Part shown: positions 41,609-51,348 of the stretch, one piece after another
Position numbering within the stretch: the first letter of the stretch is position 1
How the letters are laid out: every line of letters begins with the position of its first letter
From: Nonomuraea thailandensis
GTDB lineage: Bacteria; Actinomycetota; Actinomycetes; Streptosporangiales; Streptosporangiaceae
DNA: 64,000 nucleotides
Direction: 5' to 3'
NCBI RefSeq assembly: GCF_024172165.1
Contig: NZ_JAMZEB010000002.1
Coordinates: 2,129,501 to 2,193,500 of the forward strand
Position numbers and translations under genes: made by a program
Notes under the pieces: generated by a model
Told to the model about the DNA's origin: nothing
Seen by the model: only the letters and a program-made list of their open reading frames with translations
Database searches by the model: none

Positions 41609-42697
41609 TCACGCGAGCTCCCGATCACGCGCGGCCTCCAGCGGCCCGCCGCGCCCGCACGACCGGCAGGCGCCGCGCCGGCGCAGGTGGTACGCGAGGG
41701 TGGCGGCGGCCAGCGCGACCCCCCACAACGGCCACACCAGCGACGGCGCCCACGTCGCCCACATCTCCCAGTCGTAGTCGTGCACCATGCGCAGCCGCCA
41801 GAACGTCAGCCCGCCGGACAGCACGATCACCGACACGATCGAGGCGGGGACGACGGCCAGCATGGGCGGCACCCGCCGGCCCGCCCTGAACCAGATCCAC
41901 CGCGGGTAGACCTCGCCCCAGCGCTGCACGAGCCCCAGCGTGAGGATCGCCCCTCCCAGCCCCATCAGGCTGAGGAACAGCCCGGCCCAGCGCAGCCCCG
42001 ACTCGTCCAGCCACCGCCAGAACTCCTCGGTGATCCCCAGCGGGATGCCCGCCGCCCAGGCGAACCGGCTGGCGTCGTACGCGGCCGGGACGGCCGCCGC
42101 GACCACCACCGCCCACAGGCCCCAGCGCCGCGCGGCCGCCGGCGTGGCCCAGCGCGCCGTACGGTGCCCGCCCCGCCCGCAGGCCGTGCACCTGCCCGCC
42201 GTGCGCCGCTGGTGCGCCAGCGCCGCCAGCGCCCACAGCAGCCCGCCCGCCAGCACGATGAACAGGTTGACCCGCGACCACGGCACCAGCTCCGACATCG
42301 GCTGCCCGCCCGGCACGCCGGTGAAGGCGAACACCGCCAGCAGCGGCGCGTACGCGACCAGCATCAGCACCCGGTTGTCGGGCACCACCACGGTCAGCCC
42401 GGCCGCCGCCGCCCACGCGAACCCGAGCAGCACGGGCCGTCCCCGCCGCACCCCTCTCGCGATCGCCAGCCCGGCGCCCGCCCCCAGCACGCCGAGCACC
42501 GCGATCAGCGGCGCCGCCGCCTGCCTGGTCGCCTCCCCGAGCACCGAGAGCCCGGGCTCCCAGTCGGGGTCGGTCCTGCCGAAGGGGAACCCTCCGCCGC
42601 CGAGCGCCCAGAACAGCCCGAGCGCCCCGTAACCCAGCGACCAGCCGGCCGCCGCGTACCCGGCCCATCGGGGCCAGTCCGCCATGATCTTCCTCAT
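41609..42697 (-). CDS. Polytopic membrane protein of unknown function with two CxxCGRGG motifs
   Basis: A 362-residue protein with about nine hydrophobic segments spread over its length. Two near-identical cytoplasmic or external motifs occur: C-T-A-C-G-R-G-G (about residue 172) and C-R-S-C-G-R-G-G (about residue 346), which look like a split zinc-binding or redox pair. No enzymatic motif was recognised. The first ATG (42697) is used; a second ATG four codons on (MADWPRW) has AGGAAG directly before it and may be the real start. It is just upstream of the histidine kinase on the same strand, so it could take part in that signalling system (inference). Confidence 0.7.
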   Translation of the reverse strand: MRKIMADWPRWAGYAAAGWSLGYGALGLFWALGGGGFPFGRTDPDWEPGLSVLGEATRQAAAPLIAVLGVLGAGAGLAIARGVRRGRPVLLGFAWAAAAGLTVVVPDNRVLMLVAYAPLLAVFAFTGVPGGQPMSELVPWSRVNLFIVLAGGLLWALAALAHQRRTAGRCTACGRGGHRTARWATPAAARRWGLWAVVVAAAVPAAYDASRFAWAAGIPLGITEEFWRWLDESGLRWAGLFLSLMGLGGAILTLGLVQRWGEVYPRWIWFRAGRRVPPMLAVVPASIVSVIVLSGGLTFWRLRMVHDYDWEMWATWAPSLVWPLWGVALAAATLAYHLRRRGACRSCGRGGPLEAARDRELA

Positions 42698-42790
42698 GGC
42701 TCAAGCCTCGGGCCGGACGGCGGCCACGCCCATCCGCCGTTCGGCAGATCTCGCCCGGCGCCGGGCGCCGCTCCTGCGCCGAAGGGCGGA

Positions 42791-43363
42791 TCACAGGCCG
42801 GCGAGGAAGTCCAGGGCGATCGCCCAGGCGCGCTCGGCGGCCTCGGCGTCGTAGTCGGGCAGGCCGGGATCGGTGAACAGGTGCCCCACGCCGGGGTAGC
42901 GGAAGACCTCCACGTCGGCCCTGGCCCGGCGCATGCCGAGATACCAGGTGGTCAGCCAGTCGGCGGGCTCGTAGGTGTCGGGGTCGGCGACGTGCAGCTG
43001 GACGGGCAGGTCGTCGGCCGAGACCCCCTCGGCCATGTCGGACGTGCCGTGCATCAGCAGCAGGCCGCGGGAGCGCTCGTCGCCCAGGGCGAGGTTCTGC
43101 GCGATCGCGGCGCCGAGGGAGAAGCCCGCGTAGACCAGCCGCTCGTCGGACAGCGGGGCGGCCGCGGCCACGGCCCGCTTCAGCAGCTCGTCGCGGCCGA
43201 TCTCCTCCTTGATCGCGATCCCCTCCTCGGCGGTGCCGGCGACCCGGCCGCCGTACAGGTCGGGGACGTGCACCTCGTGCCCGGCCGCCCGCAGCCGGTC
43301 GGCCGCCTGGTGGACGGCGGGGCGCAGACCGTACATCGAGTGCAAGAGGAGAACGCGTGCCAT
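42791..43363 (-). CDS. Dienelactone hydrolase-family alpha/beta hydrolase
   Basis: A 190-residue small alpha/beta hydrolase. The nucleophile elbow is Y-A-G-F-S-L-G, so Ser replaces the Cys of true dienelactone hydrolase; the catalytic His is in YPGVGHLFTD and an Asp is in LHVADPDTYEP. The N-terminus begins MARVLLLHSMYGLRPAVHQA. Substrate unknown. It stands between the membrane protein and the WD40 kinase, all on the minus strand but not overlapping. Confidence 0.88.
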   Translation of the reverse strand: MARVLLLHSMYGLRPAVHQAADRLRAAGHEVHVPDLYGGRVAGTAEEGIAIKEEIGRDELLKRAVAAAAPLSDERLVYAGFSLGAAIAQNLALGDERSRGLLLMHGTSDMAEGVSADDLPVQLHVADPDTYEPADWLTTWYLGMRRARADVEVFRYPGVGHLFTDPGLPDYDAEAAERAWAIALDFLAGL

Positions 43364-43412
43364 GCGCGCAGCTTAACCACTGCGCGCCGGCGCGCGGCCG
43401 GCCACCCGCCGC

Positions 43413-46400
43413 CTACCGGTGAGAGCCCGGGCACGGGTCGCGATAGGGGACGCCTCCCAGGTGACGGGACCACTCCTGCGGGGACAGCGCGCGGCCCGCG
43501 CGCTCGCAGACGAGCGTGGCCACCGCGTCCCCCTTGACGGGGATCGTGGTGACCGCCGGGTAGTTGCGCACGCCGGCGTACAGCACGCTGTCATCGGCGC
43601 TGAAGCGCAGCTCGTCGCCGAACCCGATGGGCACGGCGGCCAGCTCCTGCCGGGTGGCCACGTCCCAGACGTGCACGAAGTACTCCTCCTGCCGCGTGCT
43701 GCTGACCGCGGCGACGAGCGAGCCGTCATGGCTGAAGGCGATGCCGGAGATGCCGAGCGCGCCGGCCGGGCGCAGCAGGGGAGACAGCTCCTCGCCCTTG
43801 CCGTGGTCCCAGAGCTGCACGGCGGCGGAGCCGAAGGCGACCAGCGGACGGGTGCGGGCGGCCGCGATCGTGCCGCTCTGCCCGCTGTTGAAGCCGGACC
43901 CGGTCAGCTCGCCGGTGTCCAGGTCGAGCATCCTGCCGACGCTGGTCACCACGGCCTTGCCGGAGTGCACCGCGGCGAGGTGGCCGGTGGCGGTGTCGAG
44001 CTCGTGCCGCTTCAGCACCCTGCCGTCGGCGGCGTCCAGCACGAGCAGCTCGTTGCGGGCGTCCCGCTGGCTGTTCTCGGCCAGCGAGAGCACCAGCCTG
44101 CTCCCGTCCGGCGTGAACGTCATGGCGACCACGTCCTGCATGGGCGGGAACGGCCACGTCCACGACGTCCGCCCGGTGGGCACGTCCCACGCCTGCACGG
44201 TCCTGGTCTCCTTGACGCCTGCCAGCCTGCGGCCCTGGGGGTCGAGCTCGATCGGGGCCACCCCCTCGGAGCCGGGCAGCGGCGGGCCGAGCCGCCTGCC
44301 GTCCCAGGTGCGCAGGAGGTCGTCCGGCCTGGCCGCGATCATCAGGGGGCCGTCGCCGAGGCTCATCAGCCTGGCCCCGCCGGGCAGCCTGGAGGTCATG
44401 CCGCGGGAGCCGGCGTCGAGCGTGACGATCGAGTTGCCGAGCAGGTAGCGGACGGTGCCGTCGCCCTCGATCCACGCGTGCTCGGGCTCGCCCCCGGCGC
44501 GGTAGGTGAACAGCTCGTCGCCGCTCTTGGCGTCCCACAGCCTGATCGTGTTCTCCTGCAGGCCGAGCAGCCGGGTGCCGTCCGCCGACACCCACAGGCG
44601 GGCGCCGTGCTCCGACGCGTTCCAGAACGGCTCGCCGCCGCCGGGGACGCGGCGGCCGGTGCGTGTGTCCCAGACCTGGATCGTGCCGTTCACGCAGTAC
44701 ATGCGGGTGCTGTCCGGGGAGAAGGCTACCGCGTGGCACTCCTTCGGCGTCCACGGCAGCACGGACAGGTCCGGGAGCCGGATCACCCGCATCCCGTCGT
44801 TGGGCCCCATGCCCGCGACGTACTCGCCGGAGGCGGAGACGGCCGGGGACAGGCCCGCCTCCATGGACGGCTTCCTGGCGCGGCCCGTCCTGACGTTCCA
44901 GAGCAGCTCCACCGAGCCCGACCTCGTCACGCTCACGAGGTCCTCGTTGTCGCCGAACGCCAGGTCGGGGCGCGGCGTGCCCTCCGCCACCGGGCGCTCG
45001 CGCAGTTTCCTGCCCGTCATCGTGTCCCAGGCCGACATCGTGTATCCGTTGAGGACGACGAGGGTCGCGCCGCTGGGGCTGAGGGCCGCCGTGGCGGGCA
45101 GCGAGGTGAATCCGCGCGGCCACGTCCAGGACGCGCGCAGCCGCGTGCCGGGCACGTCGTAGACGCGCACGCCGTCCTCGCCGGCCACGGCCCTGATCCG
45201 CCCCGAGGCGGCCGCCGCGCCCGCCGACACCCCCTTGACGGCGGGGTCGCGGAAGGCCGCCCGCTCCGGCATGGTCAGCGAGCCCATCAGGCTCTGCCGG
45301 GTGTCGGCGCAGGGCGCGAGCCGCCAGCCGGTCACGCTGAGCAGCATCGCCACGGTCGGGTCCGTGGTGCGCAGCCGGCCCGCCTCGGCCGCGACCTGGC
45401 GGCCGACGGCCTGGTCACGCTGCAGCGCGACGGCCCTGCCCTGCTCGGCGGCCCGCTGCGCCTGCACGAAGGCCGTGCCGGCGGCGGCCACCGCGACCGC
45501 CAGCAGCCCCGCCAGCGCCGCCGTGATCGTGCGCCGCCGCGTGGTGCGCCTGCGGGTCAGCACGGTGGCCGCCTGGAGGAAGGAGCGTTCGGCCGTGGTC
45601 AGCCTGATGTGCGTGCGCCCCGCCGCGGCCCACGTGAGCACCTGCTCCAGGCGGCTGCCCTGCAGCAGGTCGCCGTCCTTGCGCCCGTGCTCGATCCAGT
45701 GGCGGGTGGCGGCGGAGAGCTGCGCCAGCGTGGCCAGCCCGTCGCGGTCGGCGTCCACCCACCTGCGCAGGCGCAGCCAGGCGCGCAGCAGCGCGGGGCG
45801 CGACAGCGCGACCGCCCCGTCCCGCCGGGTCAGCAGGTAGGCGAAGCGCTCCAGGATCCGCGCGATCTCGGGCCGGCCGTCGGCGAGCTCGTCCACGGCC
45901 GCCCAGCGGACCGTCTCGTGCCCGTCCTCGGTGACGGTCACCAGGCGCAGGAACACCTCGGCCGCCAGGTCGCGCTCCTCGGGCGCGAGGGAGGCGTAGA
46001 CGTCCTCGGCGATGGCGCCGAGCTCAGGGTCGGCGGTCTGCGGCACGTCCAGGCCCGCCGCCGAGCGGCTGCCCGCCGCGAGCAACTGCCGCACGTCGCC
46101 GCCGTCGCCCGACACCAGCGCCAGCAGCAGCTCCCGCGCGGCGGGCCGGGCGGCGGGGTCCTTCTCCAGCGCGGCGGTCACCAGGGTGGCCAGCCGGTCC
46201 GGCAGCACGCTCAGGTCCGGCTGCGCCGACAGCACCCGGTGGATCACGCCGCCCAGGTTGTCGGCGCGGAACGGGTCCTCGCCGGTCGCGGCGAACACCA
46301 GCAGCGCGCCCCACGCGAACACGTCCGCCGCCGTCCCGGCCCGCTGCCCGGTGAACACCTCCGGCGCCATGTAGCTGGGCGTGCCCGCCACCTCGCCGGT

Positions 46401-46883
46401 CCTGGTCAGCGACATGTCCGCGGTCCGCGCGATGCCGAAGTCGATCACCCGCGGCCCGTCGGGGCCGAGCAGCACGTTGTCCGGCTTGAGATCGCGGTGG
46501 ATCACGCCGGCGTCGTGGATCGCGGTCAGCGCCGTCGCCACCGCGGTCGCGAGCCGGTACAGGTCGTCCCCGGTGAACCTGCGCCCACCCTGTACGGCCC
46601 GCCGCAGGCTCGGCCCCGGCACGAACTCGCTGACGATGAACGGCCTGTCCCCGTCGAGCTCGACGTCCAGCACCCTGGTCGTGCAGAACGACGCCACCCG
46701 GCGCGCCGCCTCGGCCTCCTTGGCGAAACGATCGCGCGCCTCGGCGTGCAGCACCTTCACGGCGACCCGCGTCCCCGCCGCGTCGTAGGCCTCGTAGACG
46801 ACGCCCTGACCGCCCGAGCCCAGCCGCCCGGCCAGCCAGTAGCCGCCGATCCGGGGCGGGTCCCCCGCAAGCAATGGATCCAC
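43413..46883 (-). CDS. Ser/Thr protein kinase fused to a STAND-type arm, membrane helix and WD40 propeller
   Basis: A 1156-residue signalling protein. Residues 15-270 are a eukaryotic-type kinase: GRLGSGGQGVVY, the ATP Lys in TRVAVKVLHAE, HRDLKPDNVLL, and VIDFGIARTADM, GTPSYMAPE. About residues 280-455 resemble the helical part that follows the NTPase of STAND/nSTAND1 proteins (WIEHGRKDGDLLQGSRLEQV) but no P-loop domain precedes it. A membrane helix follows (TITAALAGLLAVAVAAAGTA). The rest is a WD40-like beta-propeller (VWDTRTGRRV, LWDAKSGDELFTY), which would be outside the cell. GTG start at 46883. It probably senses an external ligand and phosphorylates cytoplasmic targets. Confidence 0.92.
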   Translation of the reverse strand: MDPLLAGDPPRIGGYWLAGRLGSGGQGVVYEAYDAAGTRVAVKVLHAEARDRFAKEAEAARRVASFCTTRVLDVELDGDRPFIVSEFVPGPSLRRAVQGGRRFTGDDLYRLATAVATALTAIHDAGVIHRDLKPDNVLLGPDGPRVIDFGIARTADMSLTRTGEVAGTPSYMAPEVFTGQRAGTAADVFAWGALLVFAATGEDPFRADNLGGVIHRVLSAQPDLSVLPDRLATLVTAALEKDPAARPAARELLLALVSGDGGDVRQLLAAGSRSAAGLDVPQTADPELGAIAEDVYASLAPEERDLAAEVFLRLVTVTEDGHETVRWAAVDELADGRPEIARILERFAYLLTRRDGAVALSRPALLRAWLRLRRWVDADRDGLATLAQLSAATRHWIEHGRKDGDLLQGSRLEQVLTWAAAGRTHIRLTTAERSFLQAATVLTRRRTTRRRTITAALAGLLAVAVAAAGTAFVQAQRAAEQGRAVALQRDQAVGRQVAAEAGRLRTTDPTVAMLLSVTGWRLAPCADTRQSLMGSLTMPERAAFRDPAVKGVSAGAAAASGRIRAVAGEDGVRVYDVPGTRLRASWTWPRGFTSLPATAALSPSGATLVVLNGYTMSAWDTMTGRKLRERPVAEGTPRPDLAFGDNEDLVSVTRSGSVELLWNVRTGRARKPSMEAGLSPAVSASGEYVAGMGPNDGMRVIRLPDLSVLPWTPKECHAVAFSPDSTRMYCVNGTIQVWDTRTGRRVPGGGEPFWNASEHGARLWVSADGTRLLGLQENTIRLWDAKSGDELFTYRAGGEPEHAWIEGDGTVRYLLGNSIVTLDAGSRGMTSRLPGGARLMSLGDGPLMIAARPDDLLRTWDGRRLGPPLPGSEGVAPIELDPQGRRLAGVKETRTVQAWDVPTGRTSWTWPFPPMQDVVAMTFTPDGSRLVLSLAENSQRDARNELLVLDAADGRVLKRHELDTATGHLAAVHSGKAVVTSVGRMLDLDTGELTGSGFNSGQSGTIAAARTRPLVAFGSAAVQLWDHGKGEELSPLLRPAGALGISGIAFSHDGSLVAAVSSTRQEEYFVHVWDVATRQELAAVPIGFGDELRFSADDSVLYAGVRNYPAVTTIPVKGDAVATLVCERAGRALSPQEWSRHLGGVPYRDPCPGSHR

Positions 46884-47020
46884 GGGCGGTTAGACGCCGC
46901 CGGATCGCGTGAAGTTGCGGCAGATCGTCAGCGGCGGCCGACGGCTGCCACCGCGTCCAGCAGCGCGGGCGGCGGCACGCCGGTCTGCCCGCGGATCGCG
47001 GCCAGCCGGCCGATCCGCGC

Positions 47021-47053
47021 CCCACGCCGGGCCCACGCCGGGCCCACGCCGGG
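47021..47053. repeat. Three 11-base tandem repeats
   Basis: CCCACGCCGGG is repeated three times without change (47021, 47032, 47043) in the gap between the aconitase 3' end and the WD40 kinase start. Confidence 0.9.
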
Positions 47054-47075
47054 CTCCTTCACCGGGGCGGAAGTC

Positions 47076-49709
47076 TCACGTTGCATCCTTCCCGTGCGAG
47101 CCCGGGCAACCGGCCGCGGGCGCGTCCGGGGGAGTTGCGGGACCCTCGCCTCGCAGCAGGCGGCGCAGCACGTACGGCAGGATGCCGCCGTGCCGGTAGT
47201 AGTCGGCCTCGCGCGGCGTGTCGAGGCGGAGGCGGGCCTGGAAGGTGACGCCGCCGGCGGTGACGGTCAGCGCCGGCGGGACGCCGGGCCCGCCGAGCGC
47301 CGCCAGGCCGGTGACCGTGATGCTCTCGCGGCCGGTCAGGCCCAGCTCGTCCGCGCCCTCGCCGGGCAGGAACTGCAGCGGGAGCACGCCCATGCCGACC
47401 AGGTTCGAGCGGTGGATGCGTTCGAACGACTTGGCGATGACGGCCTTCACGCCGAGCAGCGCGGGCCCCTTGGCGGCCCAGTCGCGGGAGGAGCCCGCGC
47501 CGTAACCCTCACCGGCCAGGATCACGGCGGGCACCGAGGCGGCCTGGTAGGCGAGGGCGGCCTCGTACACGCTGGTGATCCGCCCGCCGTCCAGGAAGTC
47601 CGGGGTGAGGCCGCCCTCGGCCCCGGCGGCGAGGTGGTTGCGCAGGCGGACGTTGGCGAACGCGCCGCGCATCATCACCTCGTGGTTGCCGCGGCGGGAG
47701 GCGTAGGTGTTGAGCCGGTGCCGGGGCACGCCCAGCCCGGTCAGGTAGCGCCCGGCGGGGCTGGACGGCAGGACGGCGCCGGCCGGGGAGATGTGGTCGG
47801 TGGTGATGAAGTCACCCAGCTTGACCAGCACCCGCGCGCCGGTGATGTCGGTGACGGGCGGCGGCTCCGGAGACATGCCGTCGAGGTACGGGGCGCGGCG
47901 CACGTACGTGGAGCCGGGGTCCCACGGGTAGGTGGCGGAGCCGGGGACGTCCAGGCTTCGCCAGCGCTCGTCGCCGTCGAGCACGCCGGCGTAGGCGCGG
48001 GCGAACATCTCCGGGCGGATCACCTCCTCGATGACCGCGCGCACCTCCTGCGGGCTGGGCCACAGCTCGCGCAGGTAGACGGGACGGCCGTCGGCGCCGG
48101 TGCCGAGCGGCTCGGTCGTGAGGTCCACGTCCACGGTGCCGGCCAGCGCGTAGGCGACGACGAGCGGCGGCGAGGCCAGGTAGTTGGAGCGGACCTCCGG
48201 CTGGATGCGGCCCTCGAAGTTGCGGTTGCCGGACAGCACGGCGGCGACGTCGAGATCGTGCTCGGCCACGGCCTTCGACACCTCCTCGACGAGCGGGCCG
48301 GAGGCGCCGATGCAGGTCATGCAGCCGAACCCGGCCAGCGTGAAGCCGAGCCGCTCCAGCGCGGACGTCAGCCCGGCCTGGCCGTAGTAGTCCATGACGA
48401 CGCGCGAGCCGGGCGACAGCGTGGTCTTCACCCACGGCCTGGCCCGCAGCCCGCGCCGCACCGCGTTCCTGGCCAGCAGCCCGGCGGCGATCATGACGGA
48501 CGGGTTGGAGGTGTTGGTGCAGGAGGTGATGGCCGCGATGGCGACGCTGCCGTGGGTGATCTCGCCGGACGCCGGGGCGGGCGGCCGTTCCTGCCCCCGG
48601 AAGGCCGCCTTCACCCCCTCCAGCGGGACGCGGTCCTGCGGCCGGCGCGGGCCCGCGACCGAGGGCACGATCGTGGCCAGATCCAGGCAGAGGTCGGCGG
48701 TGTAGGCGGGCGGCGCGCCGGGGTCGTGCCACAGGCCCTGGGCCCTGGCGTACGCCTCCACCAGATCGGCGTGCTCGCCGGAGCGGCCGGTGAAGCGCAG
48801 GTAGCGGACGGTCTCGGCGTCGATGGGGAACAGCGCGGCGGTGGAGCCGAACTCGGGGCTCATGTTCGAGATCGTCACCCGGTCGGTGACGGGCAGCGCG
48901 GTGACGCCCGGCCCGTGGAACTCCACGATCTTCCCGACCACGCCGTGCGCGCGCAGCAGCTCGGTGAGCGTCAGCACCAGGTCGGTCGCCGTGGCGGCCA
49001 CCGGCAGCTCGCCGTGCAGGCGCACCCCCACCACGTCGGGCACGAGGATGGACACCGACTGCCCGAGCATGGCCGCCTCGGCCTCGATCCCGCCGATGCC
49101 CCAGCCGAGCGTGCCGAGCCCGTTGACCATGGTGGTGTGCGAGTCGGTGCCCAGGCACAGATCCGGGTACGCCTCGTCGTCGCGGCACATCACCACCCGG
49201 GCCAGGTGCTCCACGTTGATCTGGTGCATGATGCCCTTGCCGGGCGGCACCACGGTGAAGTCGCGCAGCGACGCCTGCCCCCAGCGCAGGAAACGGTACC
49301 GCTCGGCGTTGCGCTCGTACTCCAGCTCGGCGTTGCGGGCCAGCGCGTCCGGCCGGCCGAACACGTCGGCGATGATCGAATGGTCCACGACCAGCTCGGC
49401 GGGGACGGCCGGGTTCACGCGCTCCGGGTCGCCGCCGAGCGCCGCCATGGCGTCACGCATGGCCGCCAGGTCGGCCAGCGCGGGCACGCCGTTGGTGTCG
49501 TGCAGGAACACGCGGGCGGGATGCAGGTCCACGGCCTCGGTACGAGCTCCGCGCGGCTGCCATCCGGTGAGCGCCGCCACCTGGGCGGCGGGGGCGCCGT
49601 GGCGCAGCAGGTTCTCCAGCATGATCCGCAGGCTGTACGGCAGCCGGTCCGGGGCTCCGACGGGGTGGATGCGGTAACGGCGTCCCCCCGCCGTGAGGTG
49701 CCCGCTCAC
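47076..49709 (-). CDS. acnA: Aconitate hydratase A-type enzyme
   Basis: An 877-residue aconitase, which isomerises citrate to isocitrate through an iron-sulfur cluster. Cluster ligands are Cys at about residue 394 (ITSCTNTSNP) and at about 460 and 463 (FGCMTCIGAS). Other motifs are LCLGTDSHTTMVNGLGTLGW, NMSPEFGSTAALFPID, YGAGSSRDWAAKGP and the swivel-domain FERIHRSNLVGMGVLPLQF. It ends a nine-gene catabolic operon, with GTG overlapping the stop of the Ldh2-type gene, so it is probably a paralogue of the TCA-cycle enzyme serving that pathway, perhaps on another hydroxy-tricarboxylate. It is somewhat shorter than usual actinomycete AcnA. Confidence 0.93.
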   Translation of the reverse strand: MSGHLTAGGRRYRIHPVGAPDRLPYSLRIMLENLLRHGAPAAQVAALTGWQPRGARTEAVDLHPARVFLHDTNGVPALADLAAMRDAMAALGGDPERVNPAVPAELVVDHSIIADVFGRPDALARNAELEYERNAERYRFLRWGQASLRDFTVVPPGKGIMHQINVEHLARVVMCRDDEAYPDLCLGTDSHTTMVNGLGTLGWGIGGIEAEAAMLGQSVSILVPDVVGVRLHGELPVAATATDLVLTLTELLRAHGVVGKIVEFHGPGVTALPVTDRVTISNMSPEFGSTAALFPIDAETVRYLRFTGRSGEHADLVEAYARAQGLWHDPGAPPAYTADLCLDLATIVPSVAGPRRPQDRVPLEGVKAAFRGQERPPAPASGEITHGSVAIAAITSCTNTSNPSVMIAAGLLARNAVRRGLRARPWVKTTLSPGSRVVMDYYGQAGLTSALERLGFTLAGFGCMTCIGASGPLVEEVSKAVAEHDLDVAAVLSGNRNFEGRIQPEVRSNYLASPPLVVAYALAGTVDVDLTTEPLGTGADGRPVYLRELWPSPQEVRAVIEEVIRPEMFARAYAGVLDGDERWRSLDVPGSATYPWDPGSTYVRRAPYLDGMSPEPPPVTDITGARVLVKLGDFITTDHISPAGAVLPSSPAGRYLTGLGVPRHRLNTYASRRGNHEVMMRGAFANVRLRNHLAAGAEGGLTPDFLDGGRITSVYEAALAYQAASVPAVILAGEGYGAGSSRDWAAKGPALLGVKAVIAKSFERIHRSNLVGMGVLPLQFLPGEGADELGLTGRESITVTGLAALGGPGVPPALTVTAGGVTFQARLRLDTPREADYYRHGGILPYVLRRLLRGEGPATPPDAPAAGCPGSHGKDAT

Positions 49710-50746
49710 GCGGCCTCCATCCAGGCGGGCCGGTCGATCGCGCACTCGTCGGCGAGGCGGGCGAGGCCGCGCAGGGTCCTGCCGGGCAGGCCCACACCGG
49801 TCCTGGCGGCGTTCCTGTCCTCGATCTCGCCGGGGTAGAAGATCTCGTCGAAACCGGGCGCGAGCGGGACGGCCTTGGTGCGGTCGATGAGGTCGTCGAG
49901 CCGGCGGGCGTAGTCGCCGGGCTCCGCCACGGCGTCCACGCGCAGCGCGAGCAGCAGGTGGCCGCAGCCGCTGCGGCGGTCGGGCACGTACGGGCCGGTC
50001 ACGCCGGTGGCGTACGAGCTGCCGGTCAGCACCCCGGACAGCACGTCCATCATGAACGCGATGCCGTACCCCTTGTGCCCGGCCATCGGCAGGATGAGCC
50101 CGTCGACGGCCTGCCGGGGGTCGGTGGTGGGGGAGCCGTCCGCCGCCTGGGCCCAGCCCCCGGGGATGGGCTCCCCACGCTCCAGGGCCGCGTAGACCTT
50201 GCCCCGGGCGACCGTGGTGTTGGCGAGGTCGAGCACGACCGGGCCGCGCCTTCCGCCCGGCGCCGCGATCGACCACGGATTGGCGCCGACGCTCTTCTCC
50301 CGGCCGCCCCACGGGGCCATCGCGGGGCTGCCGTTGGTGGTCAGCAGGGCGACGCAGCCCTCGGCGGCGATCATGCGGGTGAAGTAGGCGGCGGTGCCGA
50401 AATGGTTGCCGTTGCGGACGGCCACCACGCCGACGCCGTGCTCGCCCGCCCTGCGCACGGCGTCGCGGGCCGCGTACGCGGTGACGACCTGCCCCACGCC
50501 GTCGCGGCCGTCGAGCAAGGCGACCGCGCCGCCGTCGACCACGGTCGCCACGTCGGTCACCGCGCGCATCACGCCGGAGCGCAGCCGGGCGGCGTACCAC
50601 TCCAGGCGCAGCATCCCGTGCGAGGGATGCCCCCACGCGTCGGCCGTGACCAGGCTGTCGGCCACCAGCCGGGCGTCCGGCTCGGGGACGCCGAGCGAGG
50701 CCAGGACCGCGGTCCCGAAACAGATCAGCTCGGACGGTGGGATCAT
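49706..50746 (-). CDS. Malate/L-lactate dehydrogenase-family (Ldh2) oxidoreductase
   Basis: A 346-residue NAD(P)-dependent dehydrogenase of the Ldh_2 family, which acts on 2-oxo/2-hydroxy acids such as malate, ureidoglycolate or 2,3-diketogulonate. Motifs: ADAWGHPSHGMLRLEWY with the catalytic His, VRNGNHFGTAAYF, LTTNGSPAMAPWGG, GANPWSIAAPG, and MAGHKGYGIAFMMDVLSG. ATG 50746 is fixed by overlap with the aldolase stop (ATGA). It probably oxidises or reduces a hydroxy acid in the acid-sugar pathway of this operon. Confidence 0.9.
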   Translation of the reverse strand: MIPPSELICFGTAVLASLGVPEPDARLVADSLVTADAWGHPSHGMLRLEWYAARLRSGVMRAVTDVATVVDGGAVALLDGRDGVGQVVTAYAARDAVRRAGEHGVGVVAVRNGNHFGTAAYFTRMIAAEGCVALLTTNGSPAMAPWGGREKSVGANPWSIAAPGGRRGPVVLDLANTTVARGKVYAALERGEPIPGGWAQAADGSPTTDPRQAVDGLILPMAGHKGYGIAFMMDVLSGVLTGSSYATGVTGPYVPDRRSGCGHLLLALRVDAVAEPGDYARRLDDLIDRTKAVPLAPGFDEIFYPGEIEDRNAARTGVGLPGRTLRGLARLADECAIDRPAWMEAA

Positions 50747-51348
50747 GACAGGCTCCTGACCTGGTCGGGGGTGAGCGGCCGGGTGGGGCGCTCGCGCAGC
50801 AGCAGCCACAGCCGCGCCGTCTCCTCCAGCTCCTCGATCGCGTCGGCGGCGGCGGCGAGGCCGGCGCCGGCGACGATCGGGCCGTGGTTGGCCAGCAGCA
50901 GGGCGTGCGCGGTGCGGGCGGCCCGCTCGGCGATCGGCCCCAGCGCCGGGTCGCCGGGCGCGTGGTAGGGCAGCAACGGCAGCCGTCCGACGCGCATCAC
51001 GTAGTACGCGGTCAGCGGCGGCAGCGCGTCGTCCGGGTCGAGGCCGGCGTGGCAGGACACGGCCACGGCGTGGGTGCTGTGCAGGTGGACGACCGCGCCG
51101 GCGTCCGGGCGGGCCCGGTAGAGGGCGGCGTGCAGGAACGCCTCCTTCGACGGGCGCGGCCCGTCCAGGTGCTCGCCCGCCAGGCTGACCAGCGACAGGT
51201 CGCCGACCGCGCCGAGCGAGCCGCCGCCGGGGGTGATGAGGAATCCGCCGCCGGTACGGGCGCTGAGGTTGCCGGTGCGGCCGTGGGTGAGCCGCCGGGC
51301 GAACAGGGACGCGCCCAGGTCGGCGATCTGCTGTGACAGGTCGGTCAT
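50743..51348 (-). CDS. Class II aldolase/adducin-family protein (OtnC-like)
   Basis: A 201-residue zinc aldolase-fold protein. Zinc histidines are in VVHLHSTHAVAVS and LLANHGPIVAG; the catalytic Glu is in PSKEAFLHAALYRARP; substrate-binding GNLSAR and ITPGGGSLG are present. Next to a four-carbon acid-sugar kinase this is the OtnC type, which decarboxylates the 3-oxo-4-phospho acid made from threonate or erythronate (known family role). ATGA overlaps on both sides. Confidence 0.9.
   Translation of the reverse strand: MTDLSQQIADLGASLFARRLTHGRTGNLSARTGGGFLITPGGGSLGAVGDLSLVSLAGEHLDGPRPSKEAFLHAALYRARPDAGAVVHLHSTHAVAVSCHAGLDPDDALPPLTAYYVMRVGRLPLLPYHAPGDPALGPIAERAARTAHALLLANHGPIVAGAGLAAAADAIEELEETARLWLLLRERPTRPLTPDQVRSLS

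Noticed and set aside
43419..49838. A 2139-codon open frame on the plus strand
   Set aside because: It is the antisense shadow of the WD40 kinase and aconitase genes; its translation is Arg/Gly/His/Ala-rich with no motif, as expected for high-GC DNA.
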